This document shows positions 52,273 through 61,417 of a stretch of 64,000 bases of DNA, one piece after another. Below the pieces are notes generated by a model. The model ran no database searches. It was given only the letters and a program-made list of their open reading frames with translations, and was not told where the DNA came from. Numbering within the stretch: position 1 is the stretch's first letter; every line of letters starts with the position of its first letter. Made by a program: the position numbers and the translations under genes. Where the stretch lies: NCBI GenBank assembly GCA_013791855.1, contig VMTA01000011.1, positions 1-64,000 of the forward strand, written 5' to 3'. The DNA comes from Sideroxydans sp. (lineage in GTDB: Bacteria > Pseudomonadota > Gammaproteobacteria > Burkholderiales > Gallionellaceae).

Positions 52273-52551
52273 TTAGTGATGCAACGCCTTATCCAATGAA
52301 TGCAGGAACTTCTCGGCATCGTTCTGTGTGACGTAATACTTTACCGTTGGGCCGGTCATCAGCTTGGCGCAGGAGTTCACCAGTTCCATGGCGATGGGAT
52401 ATTTGCCGGTGGCGATGGCTTCTTTCAGGGCGTTCAATCTATTGCCTGCGTCTTCCAGGGTGAGGCAGAAGTGGTGTGTGTCGTCGGTGATGCTAATGCT
52501 TTTGATGCCTGCATGGGTGACTGCCTGGCAGTGGAATTTCTTCTTTGACAT
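52273..52551 (-). CDS. Small protein of unknown function (92 aa)
   Basis: I do not recognise this family. The 92-residue protein has MSKKKFHCQAVTHAG at the start, then a predicted alpha/beta core with many His and Lys (DDTHHFCLTLEDAGNRLNAL, VKYYVTQNDAEKFLHSLDKALHH). AGGAG precedes the start. It lies 77 bases from the hsdM start on the same strand, possibly with its own promoter. Confidence 0.7.
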   Translation of the reverse strand: MSKKKFHCQAVTHAGIKSISITDDTHHFCLTLEDAGNRLNALKEAIATGKYPIAMELVNSCAKLMTGPTVKYYVTQNDAEKFLHSLDKALHH

Positions 52552-52678
52552 GTGGCTCTCCTGTGTGGGTTTTGCGATGTGTGGCAGTTTGCGCGCTGCG
52601 CCACCCTATTTGCTAACTTATTAGTTGCAACCAAATTCCTTTGCACCTGCAAGAACATATAGACCGCCGAAAACAAAA

Positions 52679-52702
52679 CGGGGAAGTGTTGCCGCTTCCC
52701 CG
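52679..52702 (-). terminator. Terminator after purD
   Basis: CGGGGAAG and CTTCCCCG pair across 8 bases. On the minus strand the stem is followed by TTTTGTTTTC. It would end the dusB-fis-purH-purD transcript. Confidence 0.8.
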
Positions 52703-52751
52703 TCCCTCTCCCCCAGCCCCTCTCCCATAAACGGGCGAGGGGAGTTTCTGA

Positions 52752-54023
52752 CTACTTCCGCCCTATCGCCCTATATCCGATGTCCCTGCGCATCTGGCAG
52801 CCGTCGAACTTGATGGTGTCGGCGATCTCGTAGGCACGGTTTTGCGCGTGTTTGACCATGTCGCCGAGGGCGACGACGCAGAGCACGCGGCCGCCGCTGG
52901 TGACGACTTTGCCGTCTTGCATGGCGGTGCCGGCGTGGAAGACGTGGGCGTCTTCGAGCTTCTTGGGCAGGCCGGTGATGACATCGCCCTTGCGCGGGGT
53001 GTCGGGGTAGTTGGCGGCGGCCATGACGACGCCGAGCGCGGTGCGTTTGTCCCATTCGGCTTCCACCTTGTCGAGCGTGCCGTTGATGCCGTGTTCGATC
53101 AGCACGGCGAAGTCGCTCTTCAGGCGCAGCATGATGGGCTGGGTTTCGGGGTCGCCGAAGCGGCAGTTGAATTCCAGCACTTTGAGGCCGCCGTCCGGCG
53201 AGATCATCAGGCCGGCATAGAGGAAGCCGGTGTAGGTGTTGCCTTCTTTTTCCATGCCGCGCACGACGGGCATGATGACTTCGCGCAACGTTTTGGCGTG
53301 GATGGTGGGCGTGACGACAGGCGCGGGCGAATATGCGCCCATGCCGCCGGTGTTAGGGCCTTGGTCGCCATCGAGCAGACGCTTGTGGTCCTGACTGCTG
53401 GCCATCGCCAAGACATTCTTGCCGTCGACCATGACGATGAAGCTGGCTTCTTCACCTGCGAGGAATTCTTCCACCACGACACGCGCACCGGCATCACCGA
53501 GCTTGTTGTCGGACAGCATCATGTCGATGGCGTCGAATGCCTCTTCCTTGCTCATGGCGACGACCACGCCCTTGCCTGCGGCGAGGCCGTCGGCCTTGAT
53601 GACGATGGGCGCGCCGTGTTTCTCGACATAAGCCTTGGCGGGCGCGATCTCGCTGAAGGTTTCGAAGAAGGCGGTGGGGATGTTGTGGCGGGTCATGAAG
53701 CGCTTGGCGAAATCCTTGGAGGATTCGAGTTGCGCGGCGGCTTTGGTGGGGCCGAAGATCTTCAGCCCTGCAGCGCGGAACACATCGACCACGCCAGCGG
53801 CCAGCGGCGCTTCGGGACCGACCACGGTCATGTAGATGTCGTTGGCCTTGGCGAATTCAAGCAGTTCGGGGATGGCGGTGATGTTGACGTTCTCCACGCC
53901 TTCTTCGAGCGCAGTGCCCGCGTTGCCGGGGGCGACGTAGACCTTCTGCACCTTCTTGCCTTGCGCCAGACGCCAAGCGAGTGCGTGCTCGCGACCGCCG
54001 GAACCGATGACCAGAATCTTCAT
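52752..54023 (-). CDS. purD: PurD, phosphoribosylamine-glycine ligase
   Basis: The 423-residue ATP-grasp enzyme joins glycine to 5-phosphoribosylamine in purine synthesis. It has MKILVIGSGGREHALAWRLAQ at the start, KADGLAAGKGVVVA, GDQGPNTGGMGAYSPAP and LEFNCRFGDPETQ. The ATG at 54023 begins the GSGGREHA fold; upstream codons come from a REP-like element. It follows purH with a 162-base gap filled by the REP-like doublet. Confidence 0.97.
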   Translation of the reverse strand: MKILVIGSGGREHALAWRLAQGKKVQKVYVAPGNAGTALEEGVENVNITAIPELLEFAKANDIYMTVVGPEAPLAAGVVDVFRAAGLKIFGPTKAAAQLESSKDFAKRFMTRHNIPTAFFETFSEIAPAKAYVEKHGAPIVIKADGLAAGKGVVVAMSKEEAFDAIDMMLSDNKLGDAGARVVVEEFLAGEEASFIVMVDGKNVLAMASSQDHKRLLDGDQGPNTGGMGAYSPAPVVTPTIHAKTLREVIMPVVRGMEKEGNTYTGFLYAGLMISPDGGLKVLEFNCRFGDPETQPIMLRLKSDFAVLIEHGINGTLDKVEAEWDKRTALGVVMAAANYPDTPRKGDVITGLPKKLEDAHVFHAGTAMQDGKVVTSGGRVLCVVALGDMVKHAQNRAYEIADTIKFDGCQMRRDIGYRAIGRK

Positions 54024-54038
54024 GATGAAACCCTTGTT

Positions 54039-54160
54039 GTCATTCCCGCGCAGGCGGGAATCCAGATGGTTGAACAAAACCCGCTCAGCGGGGCAAACCC
54101 TTTTTGTCTGCTGCGCAGGGCGCTCATTCTCGCTGGATTCCCGCCTGCGCGGGAATGACG
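54039..54160. repeat. REP-like inverted doublet, copy 3
   Basis: Units at 54039-54065 and 54133-54160, both ATTCCCGC...GCGGGAAT, face each other with 67 bases between them. They lie between purH and purD in their shared transcript. Confidence 0.85.
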
Positions 54161-54185
54161 AGGCAGCGCGCCAGGCGCGACTGAC

Positions 54186-55748
54186 TTAGTGGCGGAAGTG
54201 ACGGTGACCGGTGAACACCATGGCCAGGCCCAGCTCGTCGGCTGCGGCGATGACTTCTTCGTCGCGCATCGAGCCGCCCGGCTGGATGACGGCTTTCGCG
54301 CCGGCCTGGGCCAGCACGTCGATGCCGTCACGGAACGGGAAGAAAGCGTCGGAGGCGACCACGGAACCGGCGAGGCTCAGTCCCGCGTGCTGTGCCTTGA
54401 TGCTGGCGATGCGGGTGGAGTCGACACGGCTCATCTGGCCTGCGCCTACGCCGAGTGTCTGGCCGCCTTTGCAGAATACGATGGCGTTGGACTTCACGTA
54501 CTTGGCGACGCGCCATGCGAACAGCAGGTCGGCCATCTGTTCTTTGGATGGCTGTGCCTTGGTGACGACCTTGAGGTGTTCTGCACCCACGTTCAATGCG
54601 TCCGGGCTTTGCACCAGCAGACCGCCGGAGACGCGCTTCACGTCCCACTGGTTGTGTGCTTTGGACAGTGGCACGGTGAGCACGCGCACGTTTTGCTTGG
54701 CGGCGGTGACTTTGAGTGCGGCTTCGGTGGCGCTCGGCGCGATGATGACTTCGACGAACTGGTTGGCGGTGATCAGCGTGGCGGTGGCTTCGTCCAACTC
54801 GCGATTGAAGGCGATGATGCCGCCGAACGCGGAGGTGGTGTCGGTGGCGTAGGCCAGCTTGTAAGCGTTCAGCGCGCTGTCGGCGATGGCGACACCGCAG
54901 GGGTTGGCATGCTTGACGATGACGCAGGCAGGCTGGTCGAAAGTCTTCACGCATTCCCATGCTGCATCGGAGTCGCCGATGTTGTTGTAGCTGAGTTCTT
55001 TGCCCTGCACTTGCGTGTAGTCGGCGATGCCGCCGGGCAGCGCGATGAGGTCGCGATAGAACGCGGCGCTCTGGTGCGGGTTCTCGCCGTAGCGCATCTC
55101 TTGCACTTTGGCGAAGTTGAAGTTGATCTGTGCCGGGAAGGCTTGCTTGCTACCGTCGCTGTTGATGGCGGTGAGGTAGTTGCTGATCATGCTGTCGTAG
55201 GCGGCGGTGTGCGAGAAGGCTTTTTTGGCCAAGTCGAAACGCGATGCGTCGGACACGGTGCAGTTGTTGGTTTGCATCTCGGCCAATACGTCGGCGTAGT
55301 CGACCGGGTCGGTGACGATGGCGACATGTGCGTGGTTCTTGGCGGCGGAGCGCACCATGGTCGGGCCGCCGATGTCGATGTTCTCGATGGCGTCTTCCAG
55401 TGTGCAACCGGGCTTGGCGATGGTGGCCGCGAACGGGTACAGGTTGACCACGACCAGGTCGATGGTGGGGATGTCGTGCTTCTTCAGCGTGGCAACATGC
55501 TCGGGCAGGTCACGACGCGCGAGGATGCCGGCGTGCACTTTCGGTTGCAGGGTCTTCACACGACCATCGAGCATCTCGGGGAAGCCGGTGTAGTCGGCGA
55601 CTTCGGTGCACGGCACGCCGTTGTCGGCGAGCAGCTTGGCAGTGCCACCGGTAGAGAGCAGCTTGACGCCGAGGGCGTGCAGGCCCTTGGCGAATTCGAG
55701 GACGCCGGATTTGTCGGAGACGCTGATGAGTGCTTGGGTGATGGCCAT
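54186..55748 (-). CDS. purH: PurH, bifunctional AICAR transformylase/IMP cyclohydrolase
   Basis: The 520-residue enzyme performs the last two steps of IMP synthesis. The N-terminal cyclohydrolase domain shows [28 protein letters not shown] and [15 protein letters not shown]; the C-terminal transformylase domain has the [13 protein letters not shown] motif with the catalytic Lys-His pair. The start at 55748 is chosen on family grounds; fis lies 19 bases upstream. Confidence 0.97.
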   Translation of the reverse strand: MAITQALISVSDKSGVLEFAKGLHALGVKLLSTGGTAKLLADNGVPCTEVADYTGFPEMLDGRVKTLQPKVHAGILARRDLPEHVATLKKHDIPTIDLVVVNLYPFAATIAKPGCTLEDAIENIDIGGPTMVRSAAKNHAHVAIVTDPVDYADVLAEMQTNNCTVSDASRFDLAKKAFSHTAAYDSMISNYLTAINSDGSKQAFPAQINFNFAKVQEMRYGENPHQSAAFYRDLIALPGGIADYTQVQGKELSYNNIGDSDAAWECVKTFDQPACVIVKHANPCGVAIADSALNAYKLAYATDTTSAFGGIIAFNRELDEATATLITANQFVEVIIAPSATEAALKVTAAKQNVRVLTVPLSKAHNQWDVKRVSGGLLVQSPDALNVGAEHLKVVTKAQPSKEQMADLLFAWRVAKYVKSNAIVFCKGGQTLGVGAGQMSRVDSTRIASIKAQHAGLSLAGSVVASDAFFPFRDGIDVLAQAGAKAVIQPGGSMRDEEVIAAADELGLAMVFTGHRHFRH

Positions 55749-55767
55749 TTTTTTCTTTCGTGGATGA

Positions 55768-56025
55768 TTATTTGATTCGGTGTTCCTGCATCTTCTTGCG
55801 CAGGGTGTTGCGGTTGATGCCGAGCAGGTCGGCCGTACGTGTCTGATTGCCACCGGCATGGTGCAGCACGGTTTCGATCAGCGGTTTTTCCACACAGTCG
55901 ATCACCATGTCATACACGCCGCAGGATGGTTCTTCGCCGTCCAGGTCTTTGAAGTAATCGTTGAGCGCCTTGCGCACATGCTTGGCGATGTCGTTCTCGT
56001 TGATGCCACACTCTTCGCTGCTCAT
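55768..56025 (-). CDS. fis: Fis family DNA-binding protein
   Basis: The 85-residue protein is Fis-like, with a C-terminal helix-turn-helix ([25 protein letters not shown]) like that of NtrC-type regulators and an N-terminal dimer segment. Fis bends DNA and shapes chromosome and rRNA transcription. It lies between dusB and purH, an arrangement common in betaproteobacteria. It is somewhat shorter than E. coli Fis (98). Confidence 0.93.
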   Translation of the reverse strand: MSSEECGINENDIAKHVRKALNDYFKDLDGEEPSCGVYDMVIDCVEKPLIETVLHHAGGNQTRTADLLGINRNTLRKKMQEHRIK

Positions 56026-56079
56026 TTACTGCCCCCTTGATGTTCTTTGCTGCGGTGCTGCCTGTCTCCGATGCCGATA

Positions 56080-56105
56080 CATGGCGGCGCTGCTGCGCCG
56101 CCATG
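56080..56105. repeat. Perfect hairpin between dusB and fis
   Basis: CATGGCGGCGC and GCGCCGCCATG pair across 4 bases in the 144-base gap. Without a T-run it may be a processing or attenuation signal rather than a terminator. Confidence 0.6.
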
Positions 56106-56169
56106 TGCCGACTCTTCTCCTCCCCCTCCGCCCCGACATACTTTGTGCCGGTGGCTCGTTGCGGGCCGC

Positions 56170-57180
56170 TTACGCGGCTGCCGCCTCCCGTTCATACTGC
56201 AGTCTTGCGTTGCCGACTTTTTGTTCTTCAAAGAAATCGGAGACGGCTTGCATCTGCTCGTCCACGCTTTCCAGTTGATTCATGCGATGGCGGAACACGG
56301 CGGAACCGGCCAGCCCTTTGGTGTACCAGGAGATGTGCTTGCGCGCGACGCGCAGCCCGGTGTGTTCGCCGTAGAAGTCGTACAGGTCGGCCATATGCGC
56401 GACCAGCACATTCTGGATCTCGCCGACTTGCGGCGATAGCAGATGGGTGCCGGTATTCAGGAAATGCTCGATCTCACGGAACAGCCAGGGTCGACCCTGC
56501 GCGGCGCGGCCGATCATGACGGCGTCGGCGCCGGTATGGTCAAGCACGTATTTGGCTTTTTCCGGAGTGGTGATGTCGCCGTTGGCGATGATGGGGATGC
56601 GCACCGCATCTTTCACGGCGCGGATGGTTTCGTATTCAGCGTCGCCGGTGTAAGCGCAGGCGCGGGTGCGGCCGTGGATGGCGAGTGCCTGGATGCCGCT
56701 GGCCTCGGCGATGCGCGCGATGTTGGCGGCGTTGCGATTCTGTTTGTCCCAGCCGGTGCGGATCTTGAGCGTGACCGGCACGTCGACCGACTTGACCACG
56801 GCTTCCAGGATCTCGGCCACCAGCAGTTCGTTCTGCATCAGCGCGGAACCAGCCATGACATTGCAGATCTTCTTGGCGGGGCAGCCCATGTTGATGTCGA
56901 TGATCTGCGCGCCGTTGTCCACATTGTGCTGCGCGGCCTGCGCCAACATCTTCGGATCGGCACCGACGATCTGCACCGAGATGGGATCGACTTCGCCTTC
57001 GTGGTTGGCGCGACGTTTGGTCTTCTCGGAACCGTACAACAATGAATTGGAAGCCACCATCTCGGACACTGCCATGCCCGCGCCCATGCGCTTGCACAGG
57101 ATGCGGAACGGACGATCGGTCACACCCGCCATGGGGGCGACGATCAGGTTGTTCTTGAGTATGTACTTACCGATTTGCAC
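56170..57180 (-). CDS. dusB: DusB, tRNA-dihydrouridine synthase B
   Basis: The 336-residue flavoenzyme reduces uridine in the tRNA D-loop. Family features are LIVAPMAGVTDRPFRILCKRMG, DINMGCPAKKICNVMAGSALM with the catalytic Cys, VTLKIRTGWD and the FMN site ALAIHGRTRACAYTG. The dusB-fis pair forms a well-known operon, and this gene is its first. Confidence 0.96.
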   Translation of the reverse strand: MQIGKYILKNNLIVAPMAGVTDRPFRILCKRMGAGMAVSEMVASNSLLYGSEKTKRRANHEGEVDPISVQIVGADPKMLAQAAQHNVDNGAQIIDINMGCPAKKICNVMAGSALMQNELLVAEILEAVVKSVDVPVTLKIRTGWDKQNRNAANIARIAEASGIQALAIHGRTRACAYTGDAEYETIRAVKDAVRIPIIANGDITTPEKAKYVLDHTGADAVMIGRAAQGRPWLFREIEHFLNTGTHLLSPQVGEIQNVLVAHMADLYDFYGEHTGLRVARKHISWYTKGLAGSAVFRHRMNQLESVDEQMQAVSDFFEEQKVGNARLQYEREAAAA

Positions 57181-57183
57181 TCA

Positions 57184-57323
57184 GGGGGCCTTAAAATCTA
57201 CTGCGCAACTTGATTGCGGCGTTGCGCGGTGCTCGCTTCCTCGTCTACCTATTTGGTATGCCTTCGTCACTGCGCTCCGTGCGCCTTGCACTCAAATTGC
57301 TCGTAACGATTTTCGAGGCCCCC
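57184..57323. repeat. ~140-bp dispersed hairpin element, copy C (inverted)
   Basis: Ends GGGGGCCTTAAAAT and ATTTTCGAGGCCCCC are complementary to each other but differ from the ends of copies A and B. The inner part, read on the minus strand, matches copy B closely, including GAAGCGAGCACCGCGCAACG. It lies upstream of dusB and between divergent genes. Confidence 0.87.
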
Positions 57324-57452
57324 TTGTGATCATTCCTGAAGGGGGCGGCGATTATAAATTAATCAACCCCCTCATGCTATGATGCCCGCAGATTTTTACG
57401 GGCAGCACCCTATCCGGGCTGTCTACTTAACCCTAAAGTGTGAGGTGTCCAT

Positions 57453-58616
57453 ATGGAGTTCGACATCATCATCGTCGGCGGCGGTCTGGTCGGCGCAAGT
57501 CTGGCGGCCTCATTGCGCGATAGCGGTCTGCGCTTGGCCTTGGTTGAAAGTGGTTCCTCACCCCAAGCCTCCACGGACGCTGACGATTGGGATGCACGCA
57601 TCTACGCTTTCACCCCCGGCAACGTTCAGTTCCTGCACGAATGTGGTGCATGGCAGCGACTGGATATGTCACGCGTGCAACAAGTGGAAGAGATGCGCGT
57701 GTTCGGCGACACCGGTGCCAAGCTCAATTTCAGTGCTTATCAATTGGGTGTGCCGGAGATGGCTTTCATCCTGGAGAGCCGTTTGTTGCATGAGGCGCTA
57801 TGGCAAGGTCTGCGCGAGCAAGAGAACCTCACCCTGCTGCATCCCGCACAATGTGCATCGCTCGCCATCGACGGCGACGCGGCCCATCTGGCACTAAAGG
57901 ACGGACGCGAGGTGAAAGCCAAGCTGATCGTCGGCGCGGACGGGCGCGATTCCTGGGTGCGCCATCAAGCTGTCATGCCGGAAGTGCCTACGCCTTACAA
58001 CCAGCATGGTCTGGTCGCCAACTTCACCATCAGCAAAGCGCATCGCGGCATCGCTTATCAGTGGTTCACCGAAGACGGCATCCTCGCCCTGCTGCCTTTG
58101 CCGGGGCGCCGCATCTCCATCGTCTGGTCGGTGACGCCGGAGAAGTCGGCCGAGTTGCTGGCACTGTCGCATGAGGAATTGTGCGCGCGCGTGTCGGAAG
58201 CTTCCAACCACACGCTGGGAGAACTGAAAGTGATCACCGCGCCCGCCGCTTTCGCGCTGCGCGTGCTGAATCTGGCACACATCACCAAGCCGCGTCTGGC
58301 GCTGGTGGGCGATGCGGCGCATAACGTGCATCCACTCTCGGGTCAGGGTGTGAACCTCGGCCTGCGCGACGTGCGCGAGCTGTCGCAAACACTGATGCAA
58401 CGCGGCGCGCTGGATTGCGGCGACCTGCGCCTGCTGCGCCGTTATGAGAAGGCCAGACAAGATGACATCCTGTCCATGCAACTTACCACCGATGCGCTGA
58501 AACATCTGTTCGTGAATAGCAACCCGGTGCTGCGCACACTGCGCAACGTCGGCATGGCCGCCACCAACGCTATCGTGCCGCTGAAGAAGATGCTGGCACG
58601 CCACGCCCTCAACTGA
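57453..58616 (+). CDS. UbiH/UbiF-family FAD-dependent hydroxylase
   Basis: The 387-residue flavoprotein monooxygenase has an N-terminal FAD motif IIVGGGLVGASLAASLRDSG, the mid-protein VGADGRDSWVR and LALVGDAAHNVHPLSGQGVNLGLRD. It hydroxylates a ring position in ubiquinone synthesis; which position (UbiH, UbiF or UbiM role) cannot be told by eye. It fits with ubiC, ubiA and the polyprenyl synthase in the window. A DsbC-like gene follows 23 bases downstream. Confidence 0.9.
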   Translation: MEFDIIIVGGGLVGASLAASLRDSGLRLALVESGSSPQASTDADDWDARIYAFTPGNVQFLHECGAWQRLDMSRVQQVEEMRVFGDTGAKLNFSAYQLGVPEMAFILESRLLHEALWQGLREQENLTLLHPAQCASLAIDGDAAHLALKDGREVKAKLIVGADGRDSWVRHQAVMPEVPTPYNQHGLVANFTISKAHRGIAYQWFTEDGILALLPLPGRRISIVWSVTPEKSAELLALSHEELCARVSEASNHTLGELKVITAPAAFALRVLNLAHITKPRLALVGDAAHNVHPLSGQGVNLGLRDVRELSQTLMQRGALDCGDLRLLRRYEKARQDDILSMQLTTDALKHLFVNSNPVLRTLRNVGMAATNAIVPLKKMLARHALN

Positions 58617-58639
58617 TCCCACAACCTAGGACGCATCGA

Positions 58640-59338
58640 ATGTTCAGAACCCTGCTGTTGCTTTTGCTCTCCACTTCACTCGCCTATGCCGCCGACGACA
58701 AGGCCGCAACCGTCAAGGACGCACTACAGAAATACCAGCAATTGATCGGGCCGGTGGATCAGGTGAATCCTTCGCCCGTCTCCGGTTTGTATGAGGTGGT
58801 GACCGGCGACCATATCTTCTATACCGACGAGAAGGCCGAGATCCTGATCGACGGCCAGATGTTCGATCTGCAGGCACGCCGCAATCTGACCGAGGCGCGC
58901 GCACGCATCCTGTTCGCGGTGGAATTCGACAAACTGCCGCTGAAGCTGGCCATGAAGAAAGTGAAGGGTGACGGCAGCCGCAAACTGGCTTACTTCACCG
59001 ACCCGAATTGCGGCTACTGCAAGAAGCTGGAACAGGAACTGAAGAGTATCGACAACGTGACGCTGTATCTGTTCATGTACCCGATCTTCGACGGCTCCGC
59101 CGAGAAAGTGCAGTCCGTGCTTTGCAGCAAGGACCCGGTGAAAGCATGGGACAGACTGATGCAGGACAACGTGCAACCCAAGCCTGCCACCTGCAAGCTG
59201 CCGACTGCCGAAGTCATGGCGCTTGGTCGCAAGCTGAAGGTGAACGGTACACCCGCGCTGATCTTCGCCAACGGCGTGGTCAATCCCGGTTATATGCCGG
59301 CGGATAGGCTGGAACAGGCGCTGAACGCGAACAAATGA
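58640..59338 (+). CDS. dsbC: DsbC-family thiol:disulfide interchange protein
   Basis: The 232-residue protein has a signal peptide (MFRTLLLLLLSTSLAYA), an N-terminal dimer domain and a thioredoxin fold with active site Cys124-Gly-Tyr-Cys127 (DPNCGYCKKL). DsbC isomerises wrong disulfides in the periplasm. The cis-proline loop is VNGTPALIFANG. A second cysteine pair is seen in the C-terminal part. The gene follows the hydroxylase closely and ends at a terminator. Confidence 0.92.
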   Translation: MFRTLLLLLLSTSLAYAADDKAATVKDALQKYQQLIGPVDQVNPSPVSGLYEVVTGDHIFYTDEKAEILIDGQMFDLQARRNLTEARARILFAVEFDKLPLKLAMKKVKGDGSRKLAYFTDPNCGYCKKLEQELKSIDNVTLYLFMYPIFDGSAEKVQSVLCSKDPVKAWDRLMQDNVQPKPATCKLPTAEVMALGRKLKVNGTPALIFANGVVNPGYMPADRLEQALNANK

Positions 59339-59365
59339 AGAACGGGGCTTGCAGCCCCGTTCTTC
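59337..59365. terminator. Bidirectional terminator between dsbC and cyclase
   Basis: GAAGAACGGGGCT and AGCCCCGTTCTTC form a 13-base-pair stem with a 3-base loop. It lies between the converging dsbC and adenylate cyclase genes. Confidence 0.85.
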
Positions 59366-59369
59366 ATTC

Positions 59370-60950
59370 TCAGGATTTGCCCGCCAGGGCAGTCCGCAAT
59401 GGCGGGAAGGATGGCGGCTCTTTCTGGAAGTAGCCGCGGTAGCGACGCACGAAAGCTTCTGGCGGCATCTGCTTGGTGTCTTCGACCAGACTGTGCGTGA
59501 AGCCGTTCACGAAATACAACTCCATCTTGTGCGACACCTTGCTGTGGGTCTTCACACGCTTCTCGCATTCGAAGAAGTCCTTGATGCGGCCATAGGTCTG
59601 CGCCGATAGCGCGACGCGGTTCGGCTCGCCGCTCGATTCCACGCGCGAAGCGTAGTTCACCGATTCACCCCAGATGTCGTAGGCGAACTTCTGCGTACCG
59701 ACCATCCCGGCGATCACATGCCCGGTGTGGATGCCGACGCGGATCGACCAGTTGTTGCGGTTACCGCGCTCGGTCACCGCCTGCACGATCTCCATCGCCG
59801 CCATCACCGCGTCCACCGGATGCGATGGGTTGCGTTCCGGCAGACCGGCCGCGCACATATAGCTGTCGCCGATGGTCTTCAACTTCTCCATACCGTAGCG
59901 TGCGCAGATCTCGTCGAAGGCGCTGAAGTAGTCATGCAGCATGTGCACCAGATCTTCCGCTGCCAGCTTTTCGGTGGAGGCGGAGAAGCCGACGAAATCG
60001 GTGAACAGGATGGTGACGTCTTCCAGATACTTCGGCTGCACCGTGCCCTTGGCGCGAAACTCTTCGGCCACGGTCGCGGGCAGGATGTTGCGCAACAGCG
60101 CTTGCGACTCCATGCGCTGCGCCTCGACTTCCTCGTTGCGCTGCGCCAGATCATGTTCCAGCGTGCTGCACTGCTTGCGGGCGGCATGCAGGTCGTCGCT
60201 GATGGTATCGAATGCGGCGGCGATCTCGCCCAATTCATCCTTGCTTTGCAGGCCGATGCGCGCTTCGCCGCCGTCCAGTACGGTGGCGACCCCGGGCGCA
60301 AAAGACTGTATGCCGTCCACGACGCGGCGATAGACACGTATCGCGAAAGACAAAGCGACCAGCAGGGAAAGGACGAATACGACGAGTGCTGTGCGCTCGG
60401 ACCACCACTCGACCGCCTGCAAGTGTTGCCGTGCCTGCTCTATCGACTCGCTCTCATGCGCTTCGAGCGCAGGCAGGTCCTGATAGATCAACTGCTGACT
60501 GTAGGGCTCCGCGTGCAGCACAAGTTCGGTCATGGCTTGCGCCGAATCGATACCGAAATGGTTGTAGAACTGGTGCCAGGAAGCGGCCAGTTCCATGTAG
60601 CGCGACTGCATGGCTGTCACTTTTGGAAGCAGCGCCTCATCCGCCATCGCTTTGAGCCGGGTGATCTCACCTGCCACGCGCGCGGATCGCGCTTCTACCT
60701 TGTCTTTTTCCTTGGGGCTGAGTGCAGGCACGCTGTCCTGCGGCAATTGCCCCAGACGATCGACCTGCTTCTGGATATCGACGATGCCCTGCTTGACCGA
60801 GGTGGTCACTGCCAACAGTTTGGTCTCTTGCTGCAATTGCTCGACTGCCTGACTCTTTTGGTGTGCGTTCCAGAAGTTGAGCGCGAAGTTCAGCGCGAAC
60901 AAGGACAGGATCATCAACAGAGAAAACCGAATCAGGCTTTTTATTCGCAT
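59370..60950 (-). CDS. Class III adenylate/guanylate cyclase with membrane sensor
   Basis: The 526-residue protein has an N-terminal membrane helix (LIRFSLLMILSLFALNFALN), a periplasmic helical sensor of about 160 residues, a second helix (ALVVFVLSLLVALSFAIRV), a HAMP-like linker and a class III cyclase domain (about 320-510; DVTILFTDFVGFSASTEKL, TIGDSYMCAAGLP, YDIWGESVNYASRVES). It should make cAMP or cGMP in response to an outside signal. Its product may serve the cNMP-binding kinase at 23.5 kb (inference). Confidence 0.92.
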   Translation of the reverse strand: MRIKSLIRFSLLMILSLFALNFALNFWNAHQKSQAVEQLQQETKLLAVTTSVKQGIVDIQKQVDRLGQLPQDSVPALSPKEKDKVEARSARVAGEITRLKAMADEALLPKVTAMQSRYMELAASWHQFYNHFGIDSAQAMTELVLHAEPYSQQLIYQDLPALEAHESESIEQARQHLQAVEWWSERTALVVFVLSLLVALSFAIRVYRRVVDGIQSFAPGVATVLDGGEARIGLQSKDELGEIAAAFDTISDDLHAARKQCSTLEHDLAQRNEEVEAQRMESQALLRNILPATVAEEFRAKGTVQPKYLEDVTILFTDFVGFSASTEKLAAEDLVHMLHDYFSAFDEICARYGMEKLKTIGDSYMCAAGLPERNPSHPVDAVMAAMEIVQAVTERGNRNNWSIRVGIHTGHVIAGMVGTQKFAYDIWGESVNYASRVESSGEPNRVALSAQTYGRIKDFFECEKRVKTHSKVSHKMELYFVNGFTHSLVEDTKQMPPEAFVRRYRGYFQKEPPSFPPLRTALAGKS

Positions 60951-61011
60951 AGTCGAAGCTTTCTTTTTCCATTCAATTCGTCGCGTACATCTGCCACGAA
61001 ACTTGTCAGGT

Positions 61012-61362
61012 GAAGCTGGCCGGTAAGCCGGGTTCTGTCGTGGACAGTCATTCCTCTAGGCGTTTCGTTACCTTACGCTCAAGCAACCTACCCGCTGGCG
61101 ACGCGAGCAACGTCATAGCCAGCCTATTTGGTCTTGCTCCGGATGGGGTTTACCCTGCCGTCCGTGTTACCACGTCCGCGGTGAGCTCTTACCTCGCCAT
61201 TTCAACCTTACCTGTACTGCTTACGCAGCCATCGGCGGTGTATTTTCTGTGGCACTTTCCATCGCCTCACGGCGTCCGGCCGTTAACCGGCATCCCGCTC
61301 TATGGAGCCCGGACTTTCCTCTGCATAAACGTACTATGCAGCGACTGCCTAGCCAGCTTCGG
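61012..61362 (-). ncRNA. rnpB: RNase P RNA (class A)
   Basis: On the minus strand the sequence starts GAAGCTGGCTAGGCAGTCGC and contains the conserved GAGGAAAGTCCGGGCTCC, the CACAGAAA-type core, GGTAAACCCCATCCGGAGCAAG and near the end GACAGAACCCGGCTTACCGG. These are the universal helices of bacterial class A RNase P RNA, which trims the 5' ends of tRNAs with RnpA. Ends are set by eye. Reading frames across it are artefacts. Confidence 0.95.
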
Positions 61363-61417
61363 GGCGGAGTTTAGCACGGTGGTCAAAGAGCGTCCGGGAA
61401 CCCGGACCATGACGATA